Shown: positions 1-7,641 of the stretch, piece by piece
Position numbering within the stretch: the stretch's first letter is position 1
Layout of the letters: each line of letters begins with the position of its first letter
Source of the DNA: Antiquaquibacter oligotrophicus
GTDB taxonomy: Bacteria > Actinomycetota > Actinomycetes > Actinomycetales > Microbacteriaceae
DNA: 64,000 nt
Reading direction: 5' to 3'
NCBI RefSeq assembly: GCF_020535405.1
Contig: NZ_CP085036.1
Location: 372,001 to 436,000 of the forward strand
The notes under the pieces: generated by a model
Told to the model about the DNA's origin: nothing
Seen by the model: the letters and a program-made list of their open reading frames with translations, nothing else
The model's database searches: none
Program-made: the position numbers and the translations under genes

Positions 1-2
1 CG

Positions 3-812
3 ACGAGTTCCGGTGTCGAAGTGTCGGTGGCGCACGGTCTGGAGATCGTGGGGGAAGCGGATACCGTCATCGTCCTCCCCGGCCGGGAGGCCAGAGTCGG
101 GCCCCTGAACACCGACCTCCGCGACGCCCTCGTCGGCGCACGAGAACGTGGCGTCAGAATTATGGCGATTTGCACGGGAGCGTTCGCACTCGCCGAAGCG
201 GGACTACTCGACGGGCGCCGCGCCACAACCTATTGGGTGCGCTCTGCCGAGTTCGCGTCGCGTTTTCCTTCGGTTCGATTGGAGCCGGACGTGCTCTTTG
301 TCGACGACGGCATCCTCACCTCGGCAGGGGTGGCCGCTGGGCTTGATCTGTGCCTCCACGTCGTCCGCACCGACCACGGCGCGGCGGTAGCGAACGACGT
401 CGCTCGACAGTTGGTCATGCCATCCGTGCGCCAGGGCGGACAAGCCCAATACATTCCTCGACATCGCCCCGCGGATGACGACGATCGTTTTTCCGAGCTT
501 CTGACCTGGGCCCGCGCGCGAGTGGGAGACGACCTCACCGTCGCCGACCTCGCCACCCGTGCCTCGCTCAGCGAACGAACGCTCGCTCGACGGTTCCGAG
601 AGCGCACCGGGGCCAGTCCCGGCGCATGGCTCGTTGCCGAGCGATTCGATCGGGCACGCGAGCTCCTCGAGTCCACCGACCTCTACGTCGATGAAGTGGC
701 GCGGGCATCCGGGCTCGGGTCGGCGGCCAATCTTCGCGCGAGATTCGCGCAGCGTTTCGGGGTCTCTCCCACGGAGTATCGCCGCGCCTTCCGCGCCACG
801 GTCAGCGCGTGA
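3..812 (+). CDS. GlxA-type AraC-family transcriptional regulator (5' truncated by window edge)
   Basis: The reading frame is open from the window edge, so the start codon lies upstream; an internal GTG at 21 would cut through the conserved DJ-1/PfpI-like domain and is unlikely to be the start. The visible N-terminal half is a class-I-amidotransferase-like domain with the AICTGAFALAEAG nucleophile-elbow region. The C-terminal ~100 residues hold two helix-turn-helix motifs of the AraC family (VADLATRASLSERTLARRFRE and VDEVARASGLGSAANLRARF). Such regulators sense small metabolites and control nearby catabolic genes. The gene converges on the SDR gene, overlapping its 3' end by 11 nt, so the oxidoreductase operon is a possible target, which is inference. 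Confidence 0.88.
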   Translation, partial: TSSGVEVSVAHGLEIVGEADTVIVLPGREARVGPLNTDLRDALVGARERGVRIMAICTGAFALAEAGLLDGRRATTYWVRSAEFASRFPSVRLEPDVLFVDDGILTSAGVAAGLDLCLHVVRTDHGAAVANDVARQLVMPSVRQGGQAQYIPRHRPADDDDRFSELLTWARARVGDDLTVADLATRASLSERTLARRFRERTGASPGAWLVAERFDRARELLESTDLYVDEVARASGLGSAANLRARFAQRFGVSPTEYRRAFRATVSA

Positions 813-1638
813 GGAGCCCTGCGTCGAGGGTGAACTGGGCGCCCGTGGCGTAGCGAGCGCGATCGCTCACCAAGAACAGCACGAGGTCCGCGACATCCTG
901 GGCCTCGATCCACGGCACCCCGGGCAGGAGGTTTCCCGCACTGCGCTCGGCGATCTCCTGCACTGTCGCTCCCTCCATCGCCGCAAGTCCATCGTTCATG
1001 GGGGTATCGACGCCGGTCGGATGGATGCTCACGACCCTGATCCCGAAAGGTGCGAGTTCGATCGCCCACGCCTTCGTGAGCCCCGTGAGTCCGTGCTTGG
1101 ACGCCACATAGTGCGAAAGTCGGTTGCCGCCACGAAGACCCATCACCGACGAGTTGTTGACGATGACCCCGCTGCCCTGCTTTTTGAGCACCGGGACGAC
1201 GGCGCGGGCGACGAGGAACGGCCCCTTCAGATTGATGTCGAGCATTGCATCCCACTCGCTCTCGGTCATCTCCTCGAGGGCCGCGTAGGCGACAATGCCG
1301 GCGTTGTTGACGAGAATGTCGATGCGCCCGAACTCGGTCAGTGCGGCATCCACCGCGGACTGTACTGCGGTCGCGTCACGCACGTCGGCGACCGCACGTA
1401 TCGCGCGGCGGCCGAGCGCCCTCACTTCGTCTACGAGGGAGTCGAGTTCCTCCGTCGAACCCTGAGCGTATGCGGGATACTCGATCTTCGCCGCGACATC
1501 GAGGGCGACGATGTCCGCCCCGGCGCGCGCGAGTTCGAGGGCGATTGCTCTGCCCTGACCGTGCGCCGCGCCCGTGATGAACGCGACACGGCCGTCGAGC
1601 TCAGCGGGTGCGCTCGTCACCGGGCTTGCGGTACTCAT
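802..1638 (-). CDS. Mycofactocin-type short-chain dehydrogenase/reductase
   Basis: A 278-residue SDR. It has the TGAAHGQG nucleotide-binding glycine motif, an acidic LD after strand beta2 that suggests NAD(H), NNAG, and the catalytic Ser with YVASK. The TGAAxGQG loop and the long insertion after beta2 (PAYAQGSTEELDSLVDEV) resemble the mycofactocin-coupled SDR subfamily, in which the nicotinamide is retained and recycled by the mycofactocin redox carrier. The ATG at 1638 lies inside the 3' end of the upstream AhpD-like gene (38-nt overlap), implying translational coupling. The substrate is unknown. No mycofactocin biosynthesis gene is in the window. Confidence 0.88.
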   Translation of the reverse strand: MSTASPVTSAPAELDGRVAFITGAAHGQGRAIALELARAGADIVALDVAAKIEYPAYAQGSTEELDSLVDEVRALGRRAIRAVADVRDATAVQSAVDAALTEFGRIDILVNNAGIVAYAALEEMTESEWDAMLDINLKGPFLVARAVVPVLKKQGSGVIVNNSSVMGLRGGNRLSHYVASKHGLTGLTKAWAIELAPFGIRVVSIHPTGVDTPMNDGLAAMEGATVQEIAERSAGNLLPGVPWIEAQDVADLVLFLVSDRARYATGAQFTLDAGLLTR

Positions 1639-2164
1639 AGAGCACCTCGTCGAGCGGCACGCGGCCGACAGTGTTGAAGAGATTGGTCGCCACCATCTGG
1701 CCCGCGAAGGCGAGCAGAAGCACACGCAATTGCGGGTGGAATGCCGCCTCGAGCCGCGCGTAGAACTCGTCGGGGATACCGGCGGGGTCGCGCACGATGT
1801 ACCGGCCCCAGTCGATGAGGAGCTGTTCGGCCTCGGTGACCTGCGGGTTGTCCGGGTCCTCGCCGTTGTCGATGAGGATTCGACGGAAGAACACCGAACA
1901 CACGAGGCAGTCGTTTTCGTCGGAAATCGCGTACGAGAACAGCGAGACGGCGCGTTCGCCGATGAAGGGCACCAGTTCGTCACGGAGTGTGTACCACTCC
2001 ATGTAGGCCGTGAAGCTCGGAACGTGACTGAGGAGGGTGGCCTTCATGTTCGTGATGACCCCGCCGTGGTTCTCGATCTGTCGCGCGGCTGCTGCGCGCG
2101 CCTCGGCGGTTCGGTCCTGGTCGGTGGTCATCGGGAGGAACGTGGTCTGCGGCTCCTGCGTCAT
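1601..2164 (-). CDS. Carboxymuconolactone decarboxylase/AhpD-like protein
   Basis: A 187-residue, mostly helical protein with a DENDCLVCSVFF segment, the CxxC motif typical of the AhpD/CMD superfamily (thiol-dependent peroxidase or decarboxylase activities). The ATG at 2164 is supported by TACTCT placed exactly 6 nt upstream, the window's leaderless-promoter pattern; no Shine-Dalgarno is visible. It lies between the GlcD-like flavoprotein gene and the SDR gene on the same strand. The SDR start overlaps its 3' end, so the two are probably co-translated. The exact reaction cannot be read from the sequence. Confidence 0.8.
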   Translation of the reverse strand: MTQEPQTTFLPMTTDQDRTAEARAAAARQIENHGGVITNMKATLLSHVPSFTAYMEWYTLRDELVPFIGERAVSLFSYAISDENDCLVCSVFFRRILIDNGEDPDNPQVTEAEQLLIDWGRYIVRDPAGIPDEFYARLEAAFHPQLRVLLLAFAGQMVATNLFNTVGRVPLDEVLYEYRKPGDERTR

Positions 2165-2170
2165 GGCACT

Positions 2171-2176
2171 AGAGTA
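2171..2176 (-). promoter_or_regulatory. Leaderless -10 element of the AhpD-like gene
   Basis: On the minus strand TACTCT is followed by six bases and the ATG of the AhpD-like gene. It fits TAnnnT-N6-start, implying transcription begins at the A of the start codon. Confidence 0.5.
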
Positions 2177-2205
2177 CCGGCGCTCAGGCTCGTGGTTGCG
2201 GGACG

Positions 2206-3597
2206 TTACGCGCCGAAGACTTTGCCGGGGCCGAGGATGCCGAGCGGATCGAACACCCGCTTGAGTTGCCTCTGGAGTTCGAGCTGATCCTCGCCGAGTT
2301 CGTCGCGAAGCCACCGCCTCTTCAGCAGACCGACGCCGTGTTCGCCCGTGAGAGTCCCGCCGAGCCGCAATGCCGCGAGGAACATCTCGTCGGCCGCCGC
2401 CCAAATCTCGGCAGGTACCTCCGGCCCCTCGAAAACGAAGTTGGGGTGGAGATTGCCATCGCCAGCGTGTGCGACGGTGGGGATCTCGATCCCGTAGCGC
2501 GCCTCGATCTCACCAATCGTGGCAAACATGGCGGGCAGGGCACTGCGGGGAACGCAGACGTCCTCGATGAGCACCGTCCCGAGAACCGCGATGGAGGGGT
2601 GGAAGGAGCGACGAAGGGCGAACAGCCGTTCGGCCTCGACCGGATCGCTCGAGAGAACCGCGATGCCGCCGAGCGACGTGATGCTCGTGAGAGCGGCATC
2701 CGCTTCGGCGAGCGCGCCTGGCCCGTCGAACTGCACGATGAGCTGCGACCCGCCGGTCGCCGGAAGACCGAGATGCGCCGCGATGTGACGGAGTGCGGAT
2801 TCACCGATGAGCTCCATCACGGCGGGTGTGAGCCCGGAGGCGGTAATGACGGCGGATGCCCGTGCCGCATCCTCGACGCTGCCGAAAGTCGCACTGATGA
2901 CGGCAATGGCCCCGGGTACGAGGCGTCGCGTCCGCACGGTCGCTTCGACGACGACGCCGAGGGTTCCTTCCGATCCGATCATGAGCGCGGTGAGGTCGAG
3001 ACCGGTCACGCCCTTGACGGTCCGGTGGCCTAGCTCGAGCATCCTGCCGTCTGCGAGAACGACCTTCAGCCCGAGCACCGCCTCGCGTGTCACGCCGTAC
3101 TTGGCGCACAGCAGCCCACCGGCGTTGGTGGCGATGTTGCCGCCAACCGTGGAGATCGCTCTGCTCGCGGGGTCCGGCGCGAACCAGAGTCCATGCGGGG
3201 CAAGCTGCTCATTCAGGTCGGCGTTGATGATGCCCGGCTGAACGACGGCATACTCGTCGTCGCGCGAGACCTCCAGCAGCCGGTTCATCGCGAGCATCGA
3301 GAGCACGATCTCGCCATGGCCGGCAACCGCCGCACCGGCGAGTCCTGTCCCCGCGCCGCGAACCACAACTGGCGTGTGTGTTGCTGTGGCGATCCGCATG
3401 ACCGCTTGAACGTCGTCGATCGTCTCCGGTGTCACCACGGCCAGGGGCACGCCGTCGGATACGTAGCCGGAGCGGTCATGCCGGGCCGCCTCTCGTTCCG
3501 ATTCCGCGAGGCTCACCCGATCCCCGAGGGCCGCGATCAGCGACTCGACGACAACATCGCTCGCAGCGGTCGGATGCTCGGGTGATGTAGTACTCAC
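2206..3597 (-). CDS. GlcD-like FAD-linked oxidase (glycolate/D-lactate dehydrogenase family)
   Basis: A 463-residue VAO/PCMH-type flavoprotein. The N-terminal FAD-binding domain carries VVVRGAGTGLAGAAV and the PDPASRAISTVGGNIATNAGG pyrophosphate-binding region. The C-terminal cap has HAGDGNLHPNF and a terminal TGEHGVG motif, both typical of GlcD and D-2-hydroxyacid dehydrogenases. It probably oxidises a 2-hydroxy acid. The GTG start at 3597 has GGAGGA directly upstream and also GAAAAT 6 nt away, so it may be leaderless. It precedes the AhpD-like and SDR genes, and the three may form one oxidative pathway. The true substrate (glycolate, D-lactate or other) is not decidable. Confidence 0.88.
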   Translation of the reverse strand: MSTTSPEHPTAASDVVVESLIAALGDRVSLAESEREAARHDRSGYVSDGVPLAVVTPETIDDVQAVMRIATATHTPVVVRGAGTGLAGAAVAGHGEIVLSMLAMNRLLEVSRDDEYAVVQPGIINADLNEQLAPHGLWFAPDPASRAISTVGGNIATNAGGLLCAKYGVTREAVLGLKVVLADGRMLELGHRTVKGVTGLDLTALMIGSEGTLGVVVEATVRTRRLVPGAIAVISATFGSVEDAARASAVITASGLTPAVMELIGESALRHIAAHLGLPATGGSQLIVQFDGPGALAEADAALTSITSLGGIAVLSSDPVEAERLFALRRSFHPSIAVLGTVLIEDVCVPRSALPAMFATIGEIEARYGIEIPTVAHAGDGNLHPNFVFEGPEVPAEIWAAADEMFLAALRLGGTLTGEHGVGLLKRRWLRDELGEDQLELQRQLKRVFDPLGILGPGKVFGA

Positions 3598-3708
3598 TCC
3601 TCCATTTTCTCAGTCCGCCGGCTGGGGAGCACCAGCTCTCGGTCGAGGGCGTGTTGCAGCGTCTGATTTCCGCTAGAGAGTGTCGTCGGCCGGTGCGAAC
3701 CTAGAGGC

Positions 3709-5169
3709 ATGACCGACCAGGATGCTCGCTTCGACGAGCGCTATCGTGCGCTCGCGTCGCGGGACCCGAGATTCGACGGACAGTTCATCGCGGGTGTGCA
3801 CTCGACCGGGATCTACTGCCGCCCCAGTTGTCCCGCCATGACACCGCACCGTCGCAACGTTCGGTTCTACCGCACCGCGGCCGCAGCTCACGAGGCCGGT
3901 TTGCGCGCGTGCAAACGATGCTTGCCGGATGCCGTCCCGGGCTCTCCCGACTGGAACATCAACGACGACCTCGCATCGCGCGCCATGCGTTTGATCCTCG
4001 ACGGCGTCGTGGATCGCGAGGGGGTACCGGGACTCGCGCGGCGGCTCGGGTACACCGATCGTCACCTCGTGCGGGTTCTCACCACCGAACTCGGCGCAGG
4101 CCCACTCGCCCTCGCACGAGCCCATCGTGCTCAGTCTGCGCGGGCACTTCTCGTCTCGACGAGTCTCCCGATGTCGGACGTCGCCTTCGCGAGCGGGTTC
4201 GCGAGCATTCGCCAGTTCAACGACACGATGCTCGCCGTCTACCGACTGACGCCGACCGCGATCCGTCGCTCCGCTACGCCGAAACGTGTCGGCAGTTCGG
4301 TCACGGCACCCGCGGGAGCACAGACGGTCACCCTGCGCTTGCCGACCCGGCCTCCGTTCAACGGACCCGGCCTCATGACATTCCTCGCCGACCACACGGT
4401 GCCGGGATGGGAAACCGGGGACAGCGACGTTTTCGAGCGAAACGTTCGACTACCGAACGGCGACGCGCACGTGCGATTCACGCTCGAGGGCGACACGACG
4501 GTGCTGTGTGCCGCGACGCTGGACCATCTCGATGATCTCCCGGCACTCATCGCGCGAGTCCGCCGATTCCTCGATCTCGACGCCGACTCCGCGGCGATCG
4601 ATGGGGCACTCTCGCGGGACGCGCTGCTGTCACCTCTCGTCGCCCGCGTTCCGGGCATCCGTATTCCCGGGGTGCTGGACGCCGAGGAAGCGCTCTTCCG
4701 CACCCTCGTCGGACAGCAGATCTCGGTTGCCGCCGCGCGCACCGTGCTCGGTACCCTCACGCGCGAACTCGGCGAGTCCGGCCGTTTCCCCACGGCGGTG
4801 GCTTTCGCCGAACGCGGCCGCGAGGTGCTCCGCGGACCGGCGTCACGAATCTCGACCATCGTGGGTGCGGCCGAGGCGATCCTCGATGGCAGGCTCCGAT
4901 TGGACATCGGGATGCCCGCCCGCGAGTTCATGGAGCAGCTCGTCGCCCTCCCGGGGATAGGGCCCTGGACGGCCGGATACCTCGCGATGCGTGTCCTCGG
5001 CAACCCCGACATCCTTCTGACGAGCGACCTGGTTGTGCTGCAGTCGGCACGGGGACTCGGAATCGCCACCACCGCGAAGGAGTTGGAAGGCCGCGCGCAC
5101 GACTGGGCACCGTGGCGCAGCTACGCGGGGCTGCACCTGTGGCGAGCACGGCCTACGATCGGGTCATGA
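3709..5169 (+). CDS. alkA: Ada-AlkA fusion: methylphosphotriester sensor/regulator and 3-methyladenine DNA glycosylase
   Basis: A 486-residue three-part protein. Residues 1-75 are the Ada zinc domain with Cys37, Cys41, Cys68 and Cys71 (YCRPSC, CKRC); Cys37 is the expected methyl acceptor. Residues ~85-190 form an AraC-type HTH (FASGFASIRQFND). Residues ~200-486 are AlkA: an N-terminal beta domain, then a helix-hairpin-helix (LPGIGPWTAGYLAMRV) followed by Asp440 as the likely catalytic residue. It should excise alkylated bases and activate an adaptive-response regulon. No ogt-type methyltransferase gene adjoins it. The stop overlaps the next ATG (ATGA). Confidence 0.93.
   Translation: MTDQDARFDERYRALASRDPRFDGQFIAGVHSTGIYCRPSCPAMTPHRRNVRFYRTAAAAHEAGLRACKRCLPDAVPGSPDWNINDDLASRAMRLILDGVVDREGVPGLARRLGYTDRHLVRVLTTELGAGPLALARAHRAQSARALLVSTSLPMSDVAFASGFASIRQFNDTMLAVYRLTPTAIRRSATPKRVGSSVTAPAGAQTVTLRLPTRPPFNGPGLMTFLADHTVPGWETGDSDVFERNVRLPNGDAHVRFTLEGDTTVLCAATLDHLDDLPALIARVRRFLDLDADSAAIDGALSRDALLSPLVARVPGIRIPGVLDAEEALFRTLVGQQISVAAARTVLGTLTRELGESGRFPTAVAFAERGREVLRGPASRISTIVGAAEAILDGRLRLDIGMPAREFMEQLVALPGIGPWTAGYLAMRVLGNPDILLTSDLVVLQSARGLGIATTAKELEGRAHDWAPWRSYAGLHLWRARPTIGS
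5154..5159 (+). promoter_or_regulatory. Leaderless -10 element inside the 3' end of alkA
   Basis: TACGAT lies 6 nt before the ATG at 5166, matching TAnnnT-N6-start. It may give the DUF6328-type gene its own transcript besides read-through from alkA. Confidence 0.4.
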
Positions 5170-5657
5170 GCACCGCAGCCGACGCCCTTCCCGACGGTCG
5201 CGACGAAACCGAGAACGAGCGCCTGGACCGTAATTGGCAGGAGCTTCTCCAGGAACTGCGGGTGATCCAGACCGGCACACAGATCCTCACCGGATTCCTT
5301 CTCACACTCGCCTTCCAGCCTCGCTTCGCGGACCTGGATGCGTATCAGGTGAGTGTTTACCTCACGCTCGTCGCTTTCGCCGCCATCGCTACGATCCTGG
5401 CCCTGGCACCCGTGAGCCTGCACCGCGTGCTGTTCCGCAAGCGCGCCAAGGCCGACGTGGTGCGTGTCGCCCACCGCGTGCTCGCACTGACCCTCGTCGC
5501 GGTCGCGGCAACCCTCGCGGGCACGGTCATGCTCATCTTCGATGTCGTACTGGGGCGAGAGGCGGGGTGGGTGGCTGCCGCGGTCGCCGTAGTCCTCGCC
5601 GTAACGATGTGGCTCATCATCCCGCTCTCCTCGCGGCGGCAGCACAATGAGCGCTGA
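5166..5657 (+). CDS. DUF6328-like four-helix membrane protein
   Basis: A 163-residue protein. The charged N-terminus (~35 residues, ENERLDRNWQELLQELRV) precedes four predicted membrane helices, with a basic loop (FRKRAKADVVRVAHR) between helices 2 and 3. This layout matches the uncharacterised DUF6328 family, widespread in actinomycetes. It overlaps alkA by 4 nt (ATGA) and the next gene by 11 nt, so it is part of the same plus-strand unit. Function is unknown. Alternative in-frame starts further upstream would lie inside alkA and are not favoured. Confidence 0.75.
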   Translation: MSTAADALPDGRDETENERLDRNWQELLQELRVIQTGTQILTGFLLTLAFQPRFADLDAYQVSVYLTLVAFAAIATILALAPVSLHRVLFRKRAKADVVRVAHRVLALTLVAVAATLAGTVMLIFDVVLGREAGWVAAAVAVVLAVTMWLIIPLSSRRQHNER

Positions 5658-6639
5658 GCCCCCCACCACGCGAGGGCTCCCCCGCCGGTATTGGGCGTTT
5701 GCGGCGCGACGCGCCTGGCACGGATTCCTGCGCCATCGGGGTATCGATTCGGCGGCGTCCCTGAGCTTCTTCGCGGCTCTCGCCTTTTTTCCCGCTGCCC
5801 TCGCCATAGTCTCGGCTCTCGCCATCGGCAATGGAGACCGTGCGACCACGTTTCTCCTCTCGATCTTCGACGAAGTAGCACGTCCCGAGACCGTGGACAC
5901 GATCCGCGAACCGCTCGAGGCGCTCCTGACGATCGGCAACCCCGGCATCGCTCTCGCGATCGGGCTCGTGTTGTCGCTATGGTCACTTGCGAGTTACGGA
6001 ACGGCGTTCGGTCGGGCGGTCAACGGTGCGTACGAGGTGCAGGAAGGTCGCCAGGTGTGGCGGTTCCGCGGACTCATGCTCGTTGTAGCCGTTTTTCTCT
6101 TGCTGATGTTCACGGCGATTGTGGCCCTGCTCCTGACTACCCCGCGAGTCTCGTCGGCGATCGGGCGAACGGTCGGCATTGGTGCGCCCTGGACGATCGC
6201 GTTCGACGTTGTGCGATGGCCGTTGCTCGTCGCCCTCGTGGCTCTCGTGATGGCGGTGCTCTATTACGCGAGCCCGAACGTCAAACACGAGCGCATTCGA
6301 TGGGTCAGTCACGGCACACTGTTCGCCGTCACCGTGTGGCTTCTTGTGACCCTCGCTTTTGCGCTCTACGTCACGACCGTTGCCCCCTACGACCGTATTT
6401 ACGGATGGTTGGGCGGCGGGCTAGCCCTCCTGCTCTGGCTCTACGTGAGCAACCTCGTGCTCGTCATCGGGGCGGAAGTCGACGCCGAGGTCATGCGCAT
6501 CCGACAGTTGAGCAGCGGGATGGCGTCGGAGGAATCGATTCAGGTCGCGCTACGCGACACAAAACGCAACCTCATGCTCGCGCGACAGCGCGCCGACGAC
6601 GAGGCCGAGGGTCGGGCGATCCGCGAAGAAAACTCCTAG
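5647..6639 (+). CDS. YihY/BrkB-family integral membrane protein
   Basis: A 330-residue protein with about six membrane helices and the family hallmarks near the N-terminus (DSAASLSFFAALAFFPAALA) and in the C-terminal half (NVKHERIRWVSHG and YGWLGGGLALLLWLYVSN). Members were once called ribonuclease BN, but that assignment has been withdrawn; the physiological role is unsettled. The C-terminal ~50 residues are a charged cytoplasmic tail. It overlaps the preceding gene by 11 nt and converges on ku, sharing 4 nt at the stop codons. Confidence 0.88.
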   Translation: MSAEPPTTRGLPRRYWAFAARRAWHGFLRHRGIDSAASLSFFAALAFFPAALAIVSALAIGNGDRATTFLLSIFDEVARPETVDTIREPLEALLTIGNPGIALAIGLVLSLWSLASYGTAFGRAVNGAYEVQEGRQVWRFRGLMLVVAVFLLLMFTAIVALLLTTPRVSSAIGRTVGIGAPWTIAFDVVRWPLLVALVALVMAVLYYASPNVKHERIRWVSHGTLFAVTVWLLVTLAFALYVTTVAPYDRIYGWLGGGLALLLWLYVSNLVLVIGAEVDAEVMRIRQLSSGMASEESIQVALRDTKRNLMLARQRADDEAEGRAIREENS

Positions 6640-7532
6640 GACGCCTTGCTCGTCGACTTGCTCGCGGCCGACTTTTTTGTTGCTTTTTTCGCGGGAGCCT
6701 TTTTCGCCGTGGTCTTTTTGGCCCCTGACGTGTCGTCCTTCGTCGAACCCGAGCGGTTACGTTCGACGCTTCGTCGGAGAGCCTCCATGAGATCGAGCAC
6801 CTCCCCGCCGCCTTCCTCGCCGGCATCGCCGAAGGTCTCCGCCGTGTCGACGGCGTCACCCTTCTCGAGCTTCGCTTCGATCAGTTCCCGCAGTTGCTCC
6901 TGATAGTCGTCGGTGAACTTTTCGGGAGAGAAATCGGATTCGAAGGATGCCACGAGAGCCTGCGACATCTGCAGTTCCTTATCGCTGATCGACACCTTCT
7001 GATCGAGGGCGGGGAACTGTGCCTCCCGCACCTCGTCGTCCCACAACAGCGATTGCAGCATGAGCACGTCCCCGCGGACGCGCAGTGCGCCGAGCCGTGT
7101 CTTCTGACGTAGGGCGTACTTGACGATGGCCGTGCGATCGGTCTCCTCGAGCGTGCGACGCAGGAGAGCGTACGCCTTCACCGACGACGAGTCGGGCTCG
7201 AGGTAATAGCTCTTCTCGAACATGATCGGGTCGACTTGGTCGGTCGGCACAAACTCGACGACGTCAATCTCTTTGCTGCGCTCGGCCGGCAGCGTCGCCA
7301 TGTCGGCATCCGTGAGGATGACCGTGCGATCCCCGTCGTCGTAGGCCTTGGCGATATTGGCGTATTCGACGACCTCGCCATCCAGTTCGCACACACGCTT
7401 GTATCGGATGCGTCCGCCATCCTTGTCATGCACCTGGTGCAACGACACGTCGTGATCCTCGGTGGCCGAGTAGACCTTGACGGGCACGTTCACCAAGCCA
7501 AACGTGATCGCGCCCTTCCAAATGGATCTCAT
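6636..7532 (-). CDS. ku: Ku-type DNA end-binding protein
   Basis: A 298-residue bacterial Ku, which binds DNA double-strand breaks as a ring-shaped homodimer and recruits LigD for non-homologous end joining. It begins with the canonical MRSIWKGAITFGLVNVPVK and carries the core beta-barrel and bridge region. The tail from ~260 onward is rich in Lys/Ala (KKTTAKKAPAKKATKK), like the basic extensions of mycobacterial-type Ku. I chose ATG 7532 because GGAGGG sits 5 nt upstream and the family start matches; an ATG at 7550 would add six residues. It is divergent from ligD, with a ~110-nt spacer. Confidence 0.95.
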   Translation of the reverse strand: MRSIWKGAITFGLVNVPVKVYSATEDHDVSLHQVHDKDGGRIRYKRVCELDGEVVEYANIAKAYDDGDRTVILTDADMATLPAERSKEIDVVEFVPTDQVDPIMFEKSYYLEPDSSSVKAYALLRRTLEETDRTAIVKYALRQKTRLGALRVRGDVLMLQSLLWDDEVREAQFPALDQKVSISDKELQMSQALVASFESDFSPEKFTDDYQEQLRELIEAKLEKGDAVDTAETFGDAGEEGGGEVLDLMEALRRSVERNRSGSTKDDTSGAKKTTAKKAPAKKATKKSAASKSTSKAS

Positions 7533-7641
7533 GGTGCCCTCCACTGCCATCGGGTCATGTTGACGAAGTGAACATTCTCCCCCAGCTTCTCGCAATGGGC
7601 TAGGGGTTTCGGGACCTGGCGCGAGACGACCATCATGAGGT

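Noticed and set aside
559-1677. A 372-residue open frame on the plus strand
   Set aside because: It runs antisense to the SDR and AhpD-like genes, has skewed composition and no recognisable domain; treated as a shadow frame. Other long antisense frames (for example 2266-3033, 7918-9063, 35008-37026, 50754-52643) were rejected for the same reason.
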